A DNA stretch of 64,000 bases from Cyclobacteriaceae bacterium (GTDB taxonomy: Bacteria > Bacteroidota > Bacteroidia > Cytophagales > Cyclobacteriaceae): NCBI GenBank assembly GCA_016787665.1, contig JAEUUC010000011.1, positions 62,001 to 126,000 of the forward strand. The letters are read 5' to 3'. The position numbers and the translations under genes are program-made. A model generated the notes under the pieces. It was not told where the DNA came from. It did not search any database and saw only the letters and a program-made list of their open reading frames with translations. Positions 18,901-26,877 of the stretch are shown here, piece by piece (the first letter of the stretch is position 1; each line of letters begins with the position of its first letter).

Positions 18901-19461
18901 GTCAAGCCCGGAATTCTCATGGCCAATATCACTCATCAATACGGTTGTGGTTGGCGAGTTCTCCAATGTGGGACCGAAATCAAGTCGAAGCAAACTTCGT
19001 GACGCGGTGTTCTGTAGGACACCTATCCAAGCTACTGGTGTCCGTATCAAGCGAATTTGTCCAGGAGCATTCAGTAATCCACCCAGCGTTCCCAGATCGT
19101 CCAGTTGAGTTGGCGGCACTTTTAAGCCATTTCCATAGCGCGCGCGATAAATTTTATTGGTTGAAGTGCCCGTAAAAAATCCATACCACGTATTGCCATC
19201 CTTTACAAGCTCCACACCTGGGCGCCCCGCTGCCAGGGGTATTTCAGTCTGAAGCGTTGCAGTGGGAATATTGTTTAACTCCCCGGTACAAAAGTCCCAA
19301 AACAAGCTGCCACCCAAGGTAGCAGATTCAAGCGGTATGGTTTCTCCCCGGCAAGCATTACTCTGTAAAGCAAAATCAACAGCCGGGCATTGCCCGCTAC
19401 CTTGACGAATAGCCAAAAAGACCAACACCAAAACGGCTAAGAGATATAATGACCTGTCCAT
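15928..19461 (-). CDS. Large PKD-repeat protein with T9SS sorting domain
   Basis: This 1177-residue protein is predicted to be exported by Sec and then moved to the cell surface by the type IX system. A signal peptide (1-24) precedes a region of repeated beta-strand units (about 30-375) that looks like a propeller. About seven PKD-like modules follow (about 385-1000), marked by WDFGDG, WTFGDG, WAFGDA, WNFGSL, WLFGDP and two weaker versions. A CARDB-like domain comes next (about 1005-1090, with LTNRSNVPVRNPDLQLQL), and a type A sorting domain closes the protein (about 1100-1177, PHPNPASD ... GVYIIQLR). PKD modules often bind polysaccharides or act as spacers. The gene lies 27 nt after a glycosyltransferase at the end of the glycan run. 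Base composition changes within it. Confidence 0.88.
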   Translation of the reverse strand: MDRSLYLLAVLVLVFLAIRQGSGQCPAVDFALQSNACRGETIPLESATLGGSLFWDFCTGELNNIPTATLQTEIPLAAGRPGVELVKDGNTWYGFFTGTSTNKIYRARYGNGLKVPPTQLDDLGTLGGLLNAPGQIRLIRTPVAWIGVLQNTASRSLLRLDFGPTLENSPTTTVLMSDIGHENSGLDLGYDPTDGWICVSSDQNNSLAVVRLGQAVSSPLAHDILRTSSQPLPPGFGDVDLVLDCGIWYGIMTANLGGTTIYRLRFGSSLFSLPVIEAVANLPASGLGRTRLVKDGADFHVLVVSFDGMFLKLSFGESLESAPTVTNHGTVGGVMLGNIYGLAVAYEQSEWSIIATNQGAGLIFNVNFANQCSASTRTSPEANPRVLFSQEGVFNVSLTNTTEFGEKTVTKTVTVSGQMAPAVSFARVGECKGGPVAFSADSGEPLLSQIWDFGDGSQATTSSANHVFVAAGEYLVSLQATSLNGCTNLTEQPVTIFEPPVSSFSIPQAAPICSNQPYLFDNTSSFAAGSQVSWNWLVDGTLVANTMDLLYTLQTASPQSFKLRVEIPGCNSESTQTVTGVQEGPLVDFSVAIPCEGASTRFSNLTTGTANGYQWTFGDGQISSVENPTHTYSAAGVFLVTLTAFNAAGCQNQKQVSLQVFSRPAPDFSLALPPFSCAGTPSQFTDLTPPPTDSNITSWSWAFGDAANGSSSQRNPAYVYTTSGSYSVTLTTTTNTGCSAFLNKTVTIAASPTATFTTGLACAGSTTQFTDTSTGIVARQWQIQSTTYTSLNPTHVFPAQGSFPVSLIVTGTNGCLNQRQQVVNVPVPIQPDFIAQNPCATQVTTFEDASSASPSDPAVNWQWNFGSLGSAQGTTASRIFPTPQSYSVQLTVTGQSGCQYTRSRTLVVNTVPEAAFVATPVAGPAPLTVDFTNTSTGATSYQWLFGDPANSQSIDISPVFTYLSLGTYPVRLIAARASGCRDTARVQINVVVPAVDLSVDRLELVLQPDGTRLPQVTLTNRSNVPVRNPDLQLQLGNMQSVVEAVVQTLQPGEQLVRFMNARVGVGQADYVCVSASTASDQIMTNDRQCVSLRDGWFLLPPHPNPASDVIWLQWTPTTTPPEVEVWNSTGQRIAELTDFESGGGQRGLDVSGWAPGVYIIQLRAEGRVEQARVLIVR

Positions 19462-19488
19462 TTAAAAGTTAAATCAACTACAAGTTAA

Positions 19489-20688
19489 CTAGGTAACCGT
19501 CAATGCCTTGCCATAAACGGCATGGTAAACACCCCGAGCTATCTCATATGAACGGTACGTAAAAGCTAGTTGCCTGATTTTTTGTTGCCGATCAGCGCGT
19601 GGAAGACGCAGCAGGCAATCAATCTGCTCAACTGCTGCCAAATACTCGGCTTGAGTTAGAGACTTCAGGACATAGCCGGCCCGATTTTTGAAAATTATCT
19701 CGGAGTCATCCGAAATTTGATCCGGTATAACTACCGGCAAGCCCATCGCCCAGTACTCACCGTCTTTTATCGGGGTACAATACCGCTTAGTTGGGATCGG
19801 TTTAACCGGAGTAAGTGCAAAATCGGCCAATGAGAGCCACCTCGGCATTTCCTCAGGTACCACTGCTTGAAGGTGTACGATATTGGTATCAATTCCAACT
19901 TCGTTACACCAAGCTCTGACTTCAGAAGAGTTATGTGTTGAGAGAATTAACACTCGAAAGCGATCTCCCCAATAATCAACAGCAACCCGAAAAAAGTGGA
20001 AGACCTCGACATCCTGGTAGATTCCGCCAAACTTGCCTGCATAAACACAGACAATCTTTCCAGGTTGAGCCAGAGCGGGCACTAAGGCAATCTCCTTTGC
20101 TCTAGGAAAAAAGCGGTCAGTATCCACACAGGCTGGCCGCACCAGAAATGATTTTGGTTGCACACGGTACTTCTCTTTACAATACTGAATCATGCCAGCT
20201 GTTGCTGATATCAGATGGAGAGCTCTTCGCGTTTGCCGTTTCTCCAATTCAAACAAAAGACGAAACGCCAACGAGCCAGGACTCCAAACTTTTGCCTCAA
20301 CCATAGACTCAGCGTGAGGTTCGTAACTATCAATAATCAATTTGCGCCCGGTTAAAAGGGCAATCCAATAACCGATGGCTCCGGCTGGTGTGCACCAACA
20401 GTGAATATAGCGAATGTTATGCTTCACCACCAGCCACCACAACCTTGGAAATGTTAACGTCCACGAAATCACGGCCCGCCACCCAAACCTAAAATAACGA
20501 AGCGGTACCAGCTTGATACCGTGCCCCACTTCGGATTCAACAACCGATTGCGGTTCCGATTCGAGAGTAACCAGGTAAATACTACTGTTTATCGGAAGCA
20601 CTTCCTGAATTATGCGGAGGTACGGAAGTACGTTTAGCCTAACCAGCGCATCGTTAAAACTCCAGTACGTAACCACCAGCAACTTCAT
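19489..20688 (-). CDS. Glycosyltransferase, GT4-like
   Basis: The ATG at 20688 gives MKLLVVTYWSFNDALVRLNVLPY and a 399-residue product with the two Rossmann-like halves of GT-B enzymes. The C-terminal half has KIVCVYAGKFGGIYQD (about 205-220) and the nucleotide-sugar region with KYCTPIKDGEYWAMGLPVVI (read as RYCTP...; about 322-340). The EYWAMGLPVV segment is the usual E-x7-E-like donor site of this fold. It overlaps the preceding glycosyltransferase by 4 nt, so the two are coupled. Donor and acceptor are not predictable; it probably adds one sugar to the exported glycan. Confidence 0.85.
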   Translation of the reverse strand: MKLLVVTYWSFNDALVRLNVLPYLRIIQEVLPINSSIYLVTLESEPQSVVESEVGHGIKLVPLRYFRFGWRAVISWTLTFPRLWWLVVKHNIRYIHCWCTPAGAIGYWIALLTGRKLIIDSYEPHAESMVEAKVWSPGSLAFRLLFELEKRQTRRALHLISATAGMIQYCKEKYRVQPKSFLVRPACVDTDRFFPRAKEIALVPALAQPGKIVCVYAGKFGGIYQDVEVFHFFRVAVDYWGDRFRVLILSTHNSSEVRAWCNEVGIDTNIVHLQAVVPEEMPRWLSLADFALTPVKPIPTKRYCTPIKDGEYWAMGLPVVIPDQISDDSEIIFKNRAGYVLKSLTQAEYLAAVEQIDCLLRLPRADRQQKIRQLAFTYRSYEIARGVYHAVYGKALTVT

Positions 20689-21563
20689 TGGGCCAGCAAC
20701 TTTAGGACAACAAAAAAGCGCTTTCGGTAGATTTCCCCCCAATGTAATTTTACCGCTTGACTCAACAACCGAACTACATGACTTTTTTTCCCTCCATCGA
20801 TGGCCAAATGAAGCGCCATGTAGGAGGTAAGACTAGCTTCGATGCGATTGAAATCCTGCTCATAGACAGTCTGGCATTGATCATCGCTTTTGATAGACTG
20901 CATGAACAGACTAATCCGTTCAGATATTGTTTCGGGGTTGATCCGCATTACACTGCGCCTTGGGTGTTGAACCAAACGGCCCGTAACTTTCGGGTTTACC
21001 AAAATGGGCGTTCGGGCCGCCACCCTGAGCCAAGCATCCCAATCTTCCAATCCGGCCAGTAGTCGGTCCTCGCGAAACCGAACAGCTTTCATCAGTGATC
21101 GGTCCACAAACACCCCAATGCAGCTTAGACCATTTCCTGTTACCAGACCTTGGTTTATGTTCGGGGCGACGATCACCTTCTTAATACGAGATGACCCCGA
21201 AAAAATTTCATACCCATTATGAAATGCCAAAGGCTTATTCGCACGTTGGAATTCAAAAGCCGACTGAAGGTGACTTGGCATCAGGGAATCATCGGAGTCA
21301 AAAAAAGTAACGAATTGCCCCCGGGCTAATTCAAGACCATGATTTCTAGCCGCTCCTCGTTCCTTGTTCTCCTGAAACACGTAACGAACTCGGCTGTCCT
21401 TTACGCCTTCCACCACTTCACGACTGGAGTCGGTACTACCATCGTCCACCACAATAATCTCGAAGTCACTAAAGGTTTGCCTTGCCAAATCATTCAATGC
21501 TGCCTGCAAGAAATGTGCCCTGTTATACGATGGAATGATTACGGAGAAAAAAGGGGTTACCAT
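20685..21563 (-). CDS. Glycosyltransferase family 2 protein
   Basis: The 292-residue product starts MVTPFFSVIIPSYNRAHFL and has the family 2 layout: a nucleotide-binding stretch EIIVVDDGSTDSSREVV (about 35-51), GAARNHGLELARG (about 72-84), and the metal-binding FFDSDD DxD motif (about 88-93). It is a cytoplasmic inverting enzyme with no membrane segment. It overlaps the next glycosyltransferase by 4 nt and lies 21 nt after another, inside the glycan run. Confidence 0.9.
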   Translation of the reverse strand: MVTPFFSVIIPSYNRAHFLQAALNDLARQTFSDFEIIVVDDGSTDSSREVVEGVKDSRVRYVFQENKERGAARNHGLELARGQFVTFFDSDDSLMPSHLQSAFEFQRANKPLAFHNGYEIFSGSSRIKKVIVAPNINQGLVTGNGLSCIGVFVDRSLMKAVRFREDRLLAGLEDWDAWLRVAARTPILVNPKVTGRLVQHPRRSVMRINPETISERISLFMQSIKSDDQCQTVYEQDFNRIEASLTSYMALHLAIDGGKKSHVVRLLSQAVKLHWGEIYRKRFFVVLKLLAQ

Positions 21564-21584
21564 TCAAGATACTAAACCTCAAAG

Positions 21585-22442
21585 TTACCAATAAAACTCC
21601 CCTTCAACAGCACATTGATCAAGAAGTACCTCGGCCTGCGTAAAAGCCTGTTCGTAGGTAACTTGAGTTACTGCAGAAGGAGCTCCTTTCAATGCCCTAC
21701 TCAACTTCGAGCGGAACATAATATAGGCATAACGCCAGATACTGTCAGGCAATCCATAATATCTGGCTAACCGATGACGCTCTTGATATAGCCGTTCCCA
21801 ATGGCGCTGCGAATTACTGCTTGAGGTCACCAAATTCACAAAAACTGCCCCGGAGTACCAGGCCATTCGCGCTTTTCCAGCCGTAACACGCAATGAAAAT
21901 TCATAGTCCACGATCAAGAAAGCGGGATCAAAAAGACCAACCAAAGGAATCGAGTCTTTCCTTATTAGTATCCCCAGCCCAGTAAAGAAAAATGGTTTGT
22001 GCATATTGCGCCATACGCGAAAGGCTTCGAGCGAGGTATTTCTGACGGGGAGTCGCGTTGAAGTCAAATTTTGATAGTACCCATCACATCCTATCAAATC
22101 GACCTCGGGATGTGCCTCCATGAATTGCCGGCACTTAAAAATCTGATCAAAGTGAAAAACGTCATCATCAGTCACAATCTTGATCAACATTCCCCGCGCT
22201 GCCATTAAGGCCCGATTTAGTCCATGCGCCTCACCCAAGTCCGGCTTACTCAAACACACATGGACTTTTCCCTGCTCGTGATATTGGCGAAGAAACTCAA
22301 CTGTTCCGTCAGTTGACCCCCCATCCATAATCACAACCTCTTCATCTTCGCGGCATTTTGAGAGTAAGCGTGGAAGCGTGTGCCTAAGATAGGGCAATTT
22401 GTTAAATGTGGTAAGTACGTAAGAAAGTCGTGGTAAACTCAT
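21585..22442 (-). CDS. Glycosyltransferase family 2 protein
   Basis: The start at 22442 (MSLPRLSYVLTTFNKLPYLRH) gives 285 residues and a 4-nt ATGA overlap with the acyltransferase before it; the longer in-frame extension would sit inside that gene. Motifs are EEVVIMDGGSTDGTVEFLRQ (about 36-55), GEAHGLNRALMAARG (about 72-86) and the TDDDVFH metal motif. The C-terminal part has an aromatic-rich acceptor region with KARMAWYSGAVFVN. It belongs to the glycan run; sugar specificity is unknown. Confidence 0.88.
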   Translation of the reverse strand: MSLPRLSYVLTTFNKLPYLRHTLPRLLSKCREDEEVVIMDGGSTDGTVEFLRQYHEQGKVHVCLSKPDLGEAHGLNRALMAARGMLIKIVTDDDVFHFDQIFKCRQFMEAHPEVDLIGCDGYYQNLTSTRLPVRNTSLEAFRVWRNMHKPFFFTGLGILIRKDSIPLVGLFDPAFLIVDYEFSLRVTAGKARMAWYSGAVFVNLVTSSSNSQRHWERLYQERHRLARYYGLPDSIWRYAYIMFRSKLSRALKGAPSAVTQVTYEQAFTQAEVLLDQCAVEGEFYW

Positions 22443-22999
22443 ACTTGAAATCCGAGCTCGCGGGCAAATTGGAGCATGCGCTCCTTTGGTCTTTTTCGTA
22501 TCGGTCGAGCAGGGCTCCCGTAGTAAATGGTCCAAGGTTGGGTATTTTGAGTCACCAGTGAGTTGGCCCCTATCACGCAACCCTCCCCCAGTTCAACGCC
22601 CGGCATAATTACGACATTGGTTCCTACGCCAGCAAAACGGCCAATCCGAACAACACTGTACTTGACTTCATCTCGATATTTCTCGGGAACGGTCACGCTG
22701 GTAAATCCAGCCCCGTTGAAACGATCAGATCCGGCAATGATTCGACAGCCCGCTGCAACAGTGGCAAAATCGCCAACCACAAGTTTGCTCTTTGCCCCGC
22801 CCACAACGCTGATATAAGGTCCTAAATGTACGTAGTCTCCAATATCTGCCTGCGTAGTAAGGTAAAAACCGGTATCAATCGCCACATGACTCCCGATCAG
22901 AACCAGATTGGGCCTTCTGATTTCAACATTGGCACTAATAAATACGTCTTCACCACACTTACTGATCAGGCGTTTATCATATTGCGCGGATGGTACCAT
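22439..22999 (-). CDS. Left-handed beta-helix acyltransferase
   Basis: The 186-residue product is built of hexapeptide repeats ([LIV]-G-x4), seen as VLIGSHVAI, ADIGDYVHLG, KLVVGDFATVAAG, VRIGRFAGVGTNVVIMPGVELGEGCVIGANS, and ends with the usual YYGSPARPIRKR. This is the WbbJ/NeuD/maltose O-acetyltransferase group, which acetylates sugars using acetyl-CoA as a trimer. Its place among glycan genes suggests it acetylates a nucleotide sugar or a sugar in the growing chain. With an aminotransferase in the same run, N-acetylation of an amino sugar is a reasonable guess but not shown. Confidence 0.88.
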   Translation of the reverse strand: MVPSAQYDKRLISKCGEDVFISANVEIRRPNLVLIGSHVAIDTGFYLTTQADIGDYVHLGPYISVVGGAKSKLVVGDFATVAAGCRIIAGSDRFNGAGFTSVTVPEKYRDEVKYSVVRIGRFAGVGTNVVIMPGVELGEGCVIGANSLVTQNTQPWTIYYGSPARPIRKRPKERMLQFARELGFQV

Positions 23000-23019
23000 G
23001 CGGTCGGATATTGAAATTG

Positions 23020-23952
23020 TTAGTACGGGTAAATCGACTGATAAAAATGAATCGTTTCAGGTATACCTTCGTGCATGGCCGTAAACTTAAAATCATTGAA
23101 TACTTTTCTGAAACGTGTATCATCCATTACCTTCTTTGGCGCTCCATCCGGCATTTGTGTATTCCATCGGATTGAAAAAGTATTCCCAAAATAACCATTT
23201 ATCAAAGTCACCAATTCTCGAACGGTTAGTCCGAAATTCTGCGCGATGTTTACCGGTTCGGACAGGCCAACCCGATTGATGTCATCAACAATTGACGCAA
23301 TGACCCGACCAAAGTCACGCGCAAAAAGCCATTCGCGGATTGCAATTCCTGAACCCCAGATCTCAATTTCGTGTTCGGACCTTCTCTCCGCTTTTACGAA
23401 CTTGGAAATAAGGGCATTAAGCGCATGGGCTTTATTGGGATCTGTTGAATCAAACGGGCCATACATATTGGGCGTTAATAAATAAATACTTCGCAGGCCA
23501 AACTGCATCGCAAAACTTTCACCTACTGACCATAGCAACCTTCGGGTCGAACCGTATGCGAGCACTGAGCGGTGTAGGTGACCATCCCACCAAACTTCCT
23601 CCCGAAAAACATCCGCTTTGGCGGGATAGGCACAATTGGCGACCGGATTGATGATTGTAACAGGTTTATTGAGTTCGGCTAAGGCCTGGTACATATTCAG
23701 GATCATCCTCGAATTGTCCAACATCACCCTGGCGGCCTGTTCGGTGACGTAATTCAGGCTTCCCACATGAGCCGCACAATTGATGACCACATCGGGGTTA
23801 AAACCCTTAAAATGGCTGCGGGCGGCTTCGAGATCTCGGAGATCTGTGCCGTTTGTACGCGATGAAGGTTGGAACGGAATATTGCGCACCCTTAACTCCT
23901 CGCTAACATTACGACCTACAAAACCACTGGCACCTAAAAGCAGAATGTTCAT
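23020..23952 (-). CDS. NAD-dependent epimerase/dehydratase (SDR), GDP-fucose synthase-like
   Basis: The 310-residue product starts MNILLLGASGFVGRNVSEEL with the Rossmann GxxGxxG motif (residues 8-14). The NCAAHVG cofactor segment, and an NxxANCAYPAK segment in the place of the GSSCIYPK loop of GDP-L-fucose synthases, follow. The active-site YxxxK motif reads YGSTR, so the catalytic lysine appears to be arginine. The late IWGSGIAIREWLFARDFGRVI resembles the family's REFLYVDD segment. It probably interconverts or reduces a nucleotide sugar for the glycan. The altered motif makes the exact reaction uncertain. Confidence 0.82.
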   Translation of the reverse strand: MNILLLGASGFVGRNVSEELRVRNIPFQPSSRTNGTDLRDLEAARSHFKGFNPDVVINCAAHVGSLNYVTEQAARVMLDNSRMILNMYQALAELNKPVTIINPVANCAYPAKADVFREEVWWDGHLHRSVLAYGSTRRLLWSVGESFAMQFGLRSIYLLTPNMYGPFDSTDPNKAHALNALISKFVKAERRSEHEIEIWGSGIAIREWLFARDFGRVIASIVDDINRVGLSEPVNIAQNFGLTVRELVTLINGYFGNTFSIRWNTQMPDGAPKKVMDDTRFRKVFNDFKFTAMHEGIPETIHFYQSIYPY

Positions 23953-23968
23953 CGAATCATCTTTTTAT

Positions 23969-25069
23969 TTACCAACCCATCTTGATTGACGCAACTATTT
24001 TTTCGGCCGTGGGCAGGTCAATAGCATCGTGTATGGGTATATGTACCTGCGTATGGTCAAACGATTCTTGATTTGTTAGATCCTTTCGAATCTGCCCAAA
24101 TATAGTGTTTCGATCTATTCGCTGATGGATCACGGATGCTTCTACCCCCCGACTGCGCAGCGCTCGGATAAAGTCTCTTCTACGCTCCACATGTAAACCG
24201 TACAACCAGTATGCACTTTTTCGATCTGCAGAATAATTGAACCTATTAATACCTGGAAAGGCATCCAACTGTTGATCATAGAAGGCGGCAACTTTTCTTC
24301 GCCCCTCAAGACGGGCAGCAATACCTTGCATATTTGCGAGGCCGAGGGCGGCCGCATAGTTATTAAGGTGGTATTTAAATCCCAGACATTGGATGTTGTA
24401 AGCCCGTTCTCCTTCCTCAGTGGGTAACGCATGCTCCCGATCGATTCCAAACCAACGCCTCGAAAGTGCTTCCTTCTTTAAATCGACAGACGCCAAACAA
24501 AGCGCACCACCATCACCCGTAGTAAGGTGCTTGATAGCTTGAAAAGAAAAACAGGTGAAGGGCGAAATGCTGCCGATTGCCCGACCTTTATAGACAGCTC
24601 CAAGTGCATGGGCCGCATCTTCAATGACCGGTATATGAAATTCACCGGCAATCTGAAGGATTTCATCCATGTCGCAGGGATACCCCGCCCAATGCACTAC
24701 GATTATAGCTTTCGTTCGCGGGGTAACTTTTGCGCGAATTGACTGCGGTGAAACATTTCCATTACCATAATCGATATCGGCAAAAACAGGTTGTGCCAAT
24801 TGCTGCACGACCACCAAGCCGGTGGCAACAAACGTTTGGGCGGGGAGAATCACTTCGTCACCTTGCTGAACGCCAATCATGACCAATGCCAGGTGCAGGG
24901 CAGAGGTTCCGGAGTTGAGTGTAACACAATTTGTCAGTCCAAGATCTTTCTCCAGTTGCCGTTCAAAATCTTTTACAACTGTTCCCTCGCTAATGAATGA
25001 AGACTGCAAGACCTGCTGTACAAAGTCGGGAGCCTGAGGCTCAATAAACGTGTTGTAAATCCTAATCAT
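23969..25069 (-). CDS. DegT/DnrJ/EryC1/StrS sugar aminotransferase
   Basis: These PLP enzymes transfer an amino group to a keto-sugar nucleotide. I take the ATG at 25069 (MIRIYNTFIEPQAPDFV), giving 366 residues, since the longer frame runs into the methyltransferase upstream. The PLP site is FQAIKHLTTGDGGAL with the Schiff-base lysine in AIK; upstream are LNSGTSALHLAL (about 55-66) and VIEDAAHALGA, the usual cofactor-binding aspartate. The gene is 16 nt from the epimerase gene and 4 nt from the methyltransferase. It suggests an amino sugar in the exported glycan. Confidence 0.92.
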   Translation of the reverse strand: MIRIYNTFIEPQAPDFVQQVLQSSFISEGTVVKDFERQLEKDLGLTNCVTLNSGTSALHLALVMIGVQQGDEVILPAQTFVATGLVVVQQLAQPVFADIDYGNGNVSPQSIRAKVTPRTKAIIVVHWAGYPCDMDEILQIAGEFHIPVIEDAAHALGAVYKGRAIGSISPFTCFSFQAIKHLTTGDGGALCLASVDLKKEALSRRWFGIDREHALPTEEGERAYNIQCLGFKYHLNNYAAALGLANMQGIAARLEGRRKVAAFYDQQLDAFPGINRFNYSADRKSAYWLYGLHVERRRDFIRALRSRGVEASVIHQRIDRNTIFGQIRKDLTNQESFDHTQVHIPIHDAIDLPTAEKIVASIKMGW

Positions 25070-25073
25070 TGCC

Positions 25074-25676
25074 TTACCTAAGGTCATGCAAGTTCCTGAA
25101 GATATGATGTGGCGCAGTGGCCGGTTTTGGTACCATAAACACAAATTGAACGTCAACCGACTTAAAATGGTGGTAAAGGAGATAATCCGGAAACATGTCC
25201 AACAAGTCCTGCATCACAAAATCGTGATAGTGAAACGAATTGAAATGAGTTGACTTTTTGTCAGGAAAACTGATGATTAGTGACTTGAAATTGCAACGGC
25301 TGACAAGATTTTGAATCAGGCTGATATCTTCTATATGTTCAATTGTCTCAAGGCAAACAAGGGTATCGAATTCGCCTTGCAGCGACTCCACCGACTCACA
25401 CCGATAACGAATTTTGGGATGACCAAAATTTGACTCAGCCCAATCAACAGCGTGCTCGTCCGCATCGATACCAGTAACCGATGTCACTTCCGGATTCACA
25501 GCCAGAATATAAGTACCGTATCCACATCCGCAGGCAAAATCCAAGACGGATCCAAAACAAAACCGCCTGACAGCCGCATAACGTTTTAGATGCTCTTGAA
25601 AACGGACATTGTTTTCCAACTTGATGAAGTCATCCTTGGTGATATAAATCCGCTCAATCGTCTCCTTACTCTTCAT
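25074..25676 (-). CDS. Class I SAM-dependent methyltransferase
   Basis: The 200-residue product has the SAM-binding motif I VLDFACGCGYGTYIL (about 42-56) and an acidic residue after the second strand (TGIDADEHAV). Motif post-II reads FDTLVCLETIEHIED. No membrane segment is present. It stands between the GT at 25684 and the aminotransferase. It could methylate a sugar of the glycan or its reducing end; no substrate signature is visible. Confidence 0.88.
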   Translation of the reverse strand: MKSKETIERIYITKDDFIKLENNVRFQEHLKRYAAVRRFCFGSVLDFACGCGYGTYILAVNPEVTSVTGIDADEHAVDWAESNFGHPKIRYRCESVESLQGEFDTLVCLETIEHIEDISLIQNLVSRCNFKSLIISFPDKKSTHFNSFHYHDFVMQDLLDMFPDYLLYHHFKSVDVQFVFMVPKPATAPHHIFRNLHDLR

Positions 25677-25683
25677 GTTTCTA

Positions 25684-26877
25684 CTACTTAAGATGTTGAA
25701 TAAAACGTGTAAAGTGACGGGAATAGGCTGCCCGGCTGTGCTCTTGACGAGCCAAGTCCATCACCCGTTCCCTCATCGAAATAATCTCGCCCTCAGAGAG
25801 GCCCACCAAATTTTCGATTGACTCCTTCAACTGAACGATTATCTGACTTGGGTTCGATGCCGTGATTTCATAGCCTGCCTTTCCAGTCCGTGCATTTGCA
25901 GTGGCCGTAACTATTGGAATAAGTCCAAATTGAGACGTCTGAGCCACAGAACCCGGGCCCCCTTCCGAGCAACTTGGATAGACGTGCGCTATTGACGTGG
26001 AGGCCAGATGCCGAAACCTAGCTGATTTCACATCGGCCGGGCCTTCAAAAATAATGTTAGGGTACCTATTCATTTTGATCCGAAGCCACTCGAAGAACTG
26101 AACCTCGGATTCAATATATCCAAAAATATGAAGCTTAACATTAGGCAGCTGACTTACCGCCTCAACGACAAGGTCAAGTCCCTTGTGAACTGCACCGGAA
26201 CTGCCCATCCACACGAGACTGCGATTGCCCTCAGTCAATACCAATTCTTCAGGAACATAAACCACGCTAGTTGTAATTTCGTGTCGCTCAGGCCTTGGGT
26301 GAAACATTTTCATCCACGTTGGATTTGCCCAGTAAAAAATATAATCCGCCAAGTGGTCATTAAACATGGGGCTAAGCCACCGATGAACGGGTACCAAAAC
26401 GTTCGTGCGATCGAAAAAACTGCGGACGCGATCTAACTGCGACTGATTGTGAAATTCCCAATGTAGGCCGGTACAATAAAATACACGTTTTTGGTCAGGG
26501 ACGCTCGGGGCTTCAATCAGATTATTGCCCTCATCAATAACGAGCTGGTATTTTCCCCATTCAATCTTGGGCTGCTTACGAAACCGATCAACGAAATCAA
26601 CAACATAACCCTCTTGATTGAGCACCCTGACCATTTCGGCGGCTTCCCAATACATCGCATGTGTGTCAATAATCGGGCATGCAGTAACGTCCCCGGCAAC
26701 AAAATATGGAATTGCACTACCAACATAAATTACGAGTGCGCGGGGAGCACTGCGACCAAGCCTCTTTTGACCAATGTCTTTGGTGCATGCCTGCGCAAAA
26801 TAATCTAGTCCACGACCAAGTTGACTAACAAGCTTTTGCTGGGTATAACTGGCGAACCGGTAACTAAGGAGGGACAT
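25684..26877 (-). CDS. Glycosyltransferase, GT4-like
   Basis: The 397-residue product has the GT-B C-terminal half with SLVWMGSSGAVHKGLDLVVE (about 225-244) and HVYPSCSEGGPGSVAQTSQFGLIPI (donor-binding region; about 315-339). The N-terminal half is divergent and has FYCTGLHWEFHNQSQLDR. It starts directly after the stop of the Wzt gene (no gap), which points to coupled translation. Its job is likely to add a sugar to the exported chain. Confidence 0.85.
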   Translation of the reverse strand: MSLLSYRFASYTQQKLVSQLGRGLDYFAQACTKDIGQKRLGRSAPRALVIYVGSAIPYFVAGDVTACPIIDTHAMYWEAAEMVRVLNQEGYVVDFVDRFRKQPKIEWGKYQLVIDEGNNLIEAPSVPDQKRVFYCTGLHWEFHNQSQLDRVRSFFDRTNVLVPVHRWLSPMFNDHLADYIFYWANPTWMKMFHPRPERHEITTSVVYVPEELVLTEGNRSLVWMGSSGAVHKGLDLVVEAVSQLPNVKLHIFGYIESEVQFFEWLRIKMNRYPNIIFEGPADVKSARFRHLASTSIAHVYPSCSEGGPGSVAQTSQFGLIPIVTATANARTGKAGYEITASNPSQIIVQLKESIENLVGLSEGEIISMRERVMDLARQEHSRAAYSRHFTRFIQHLK

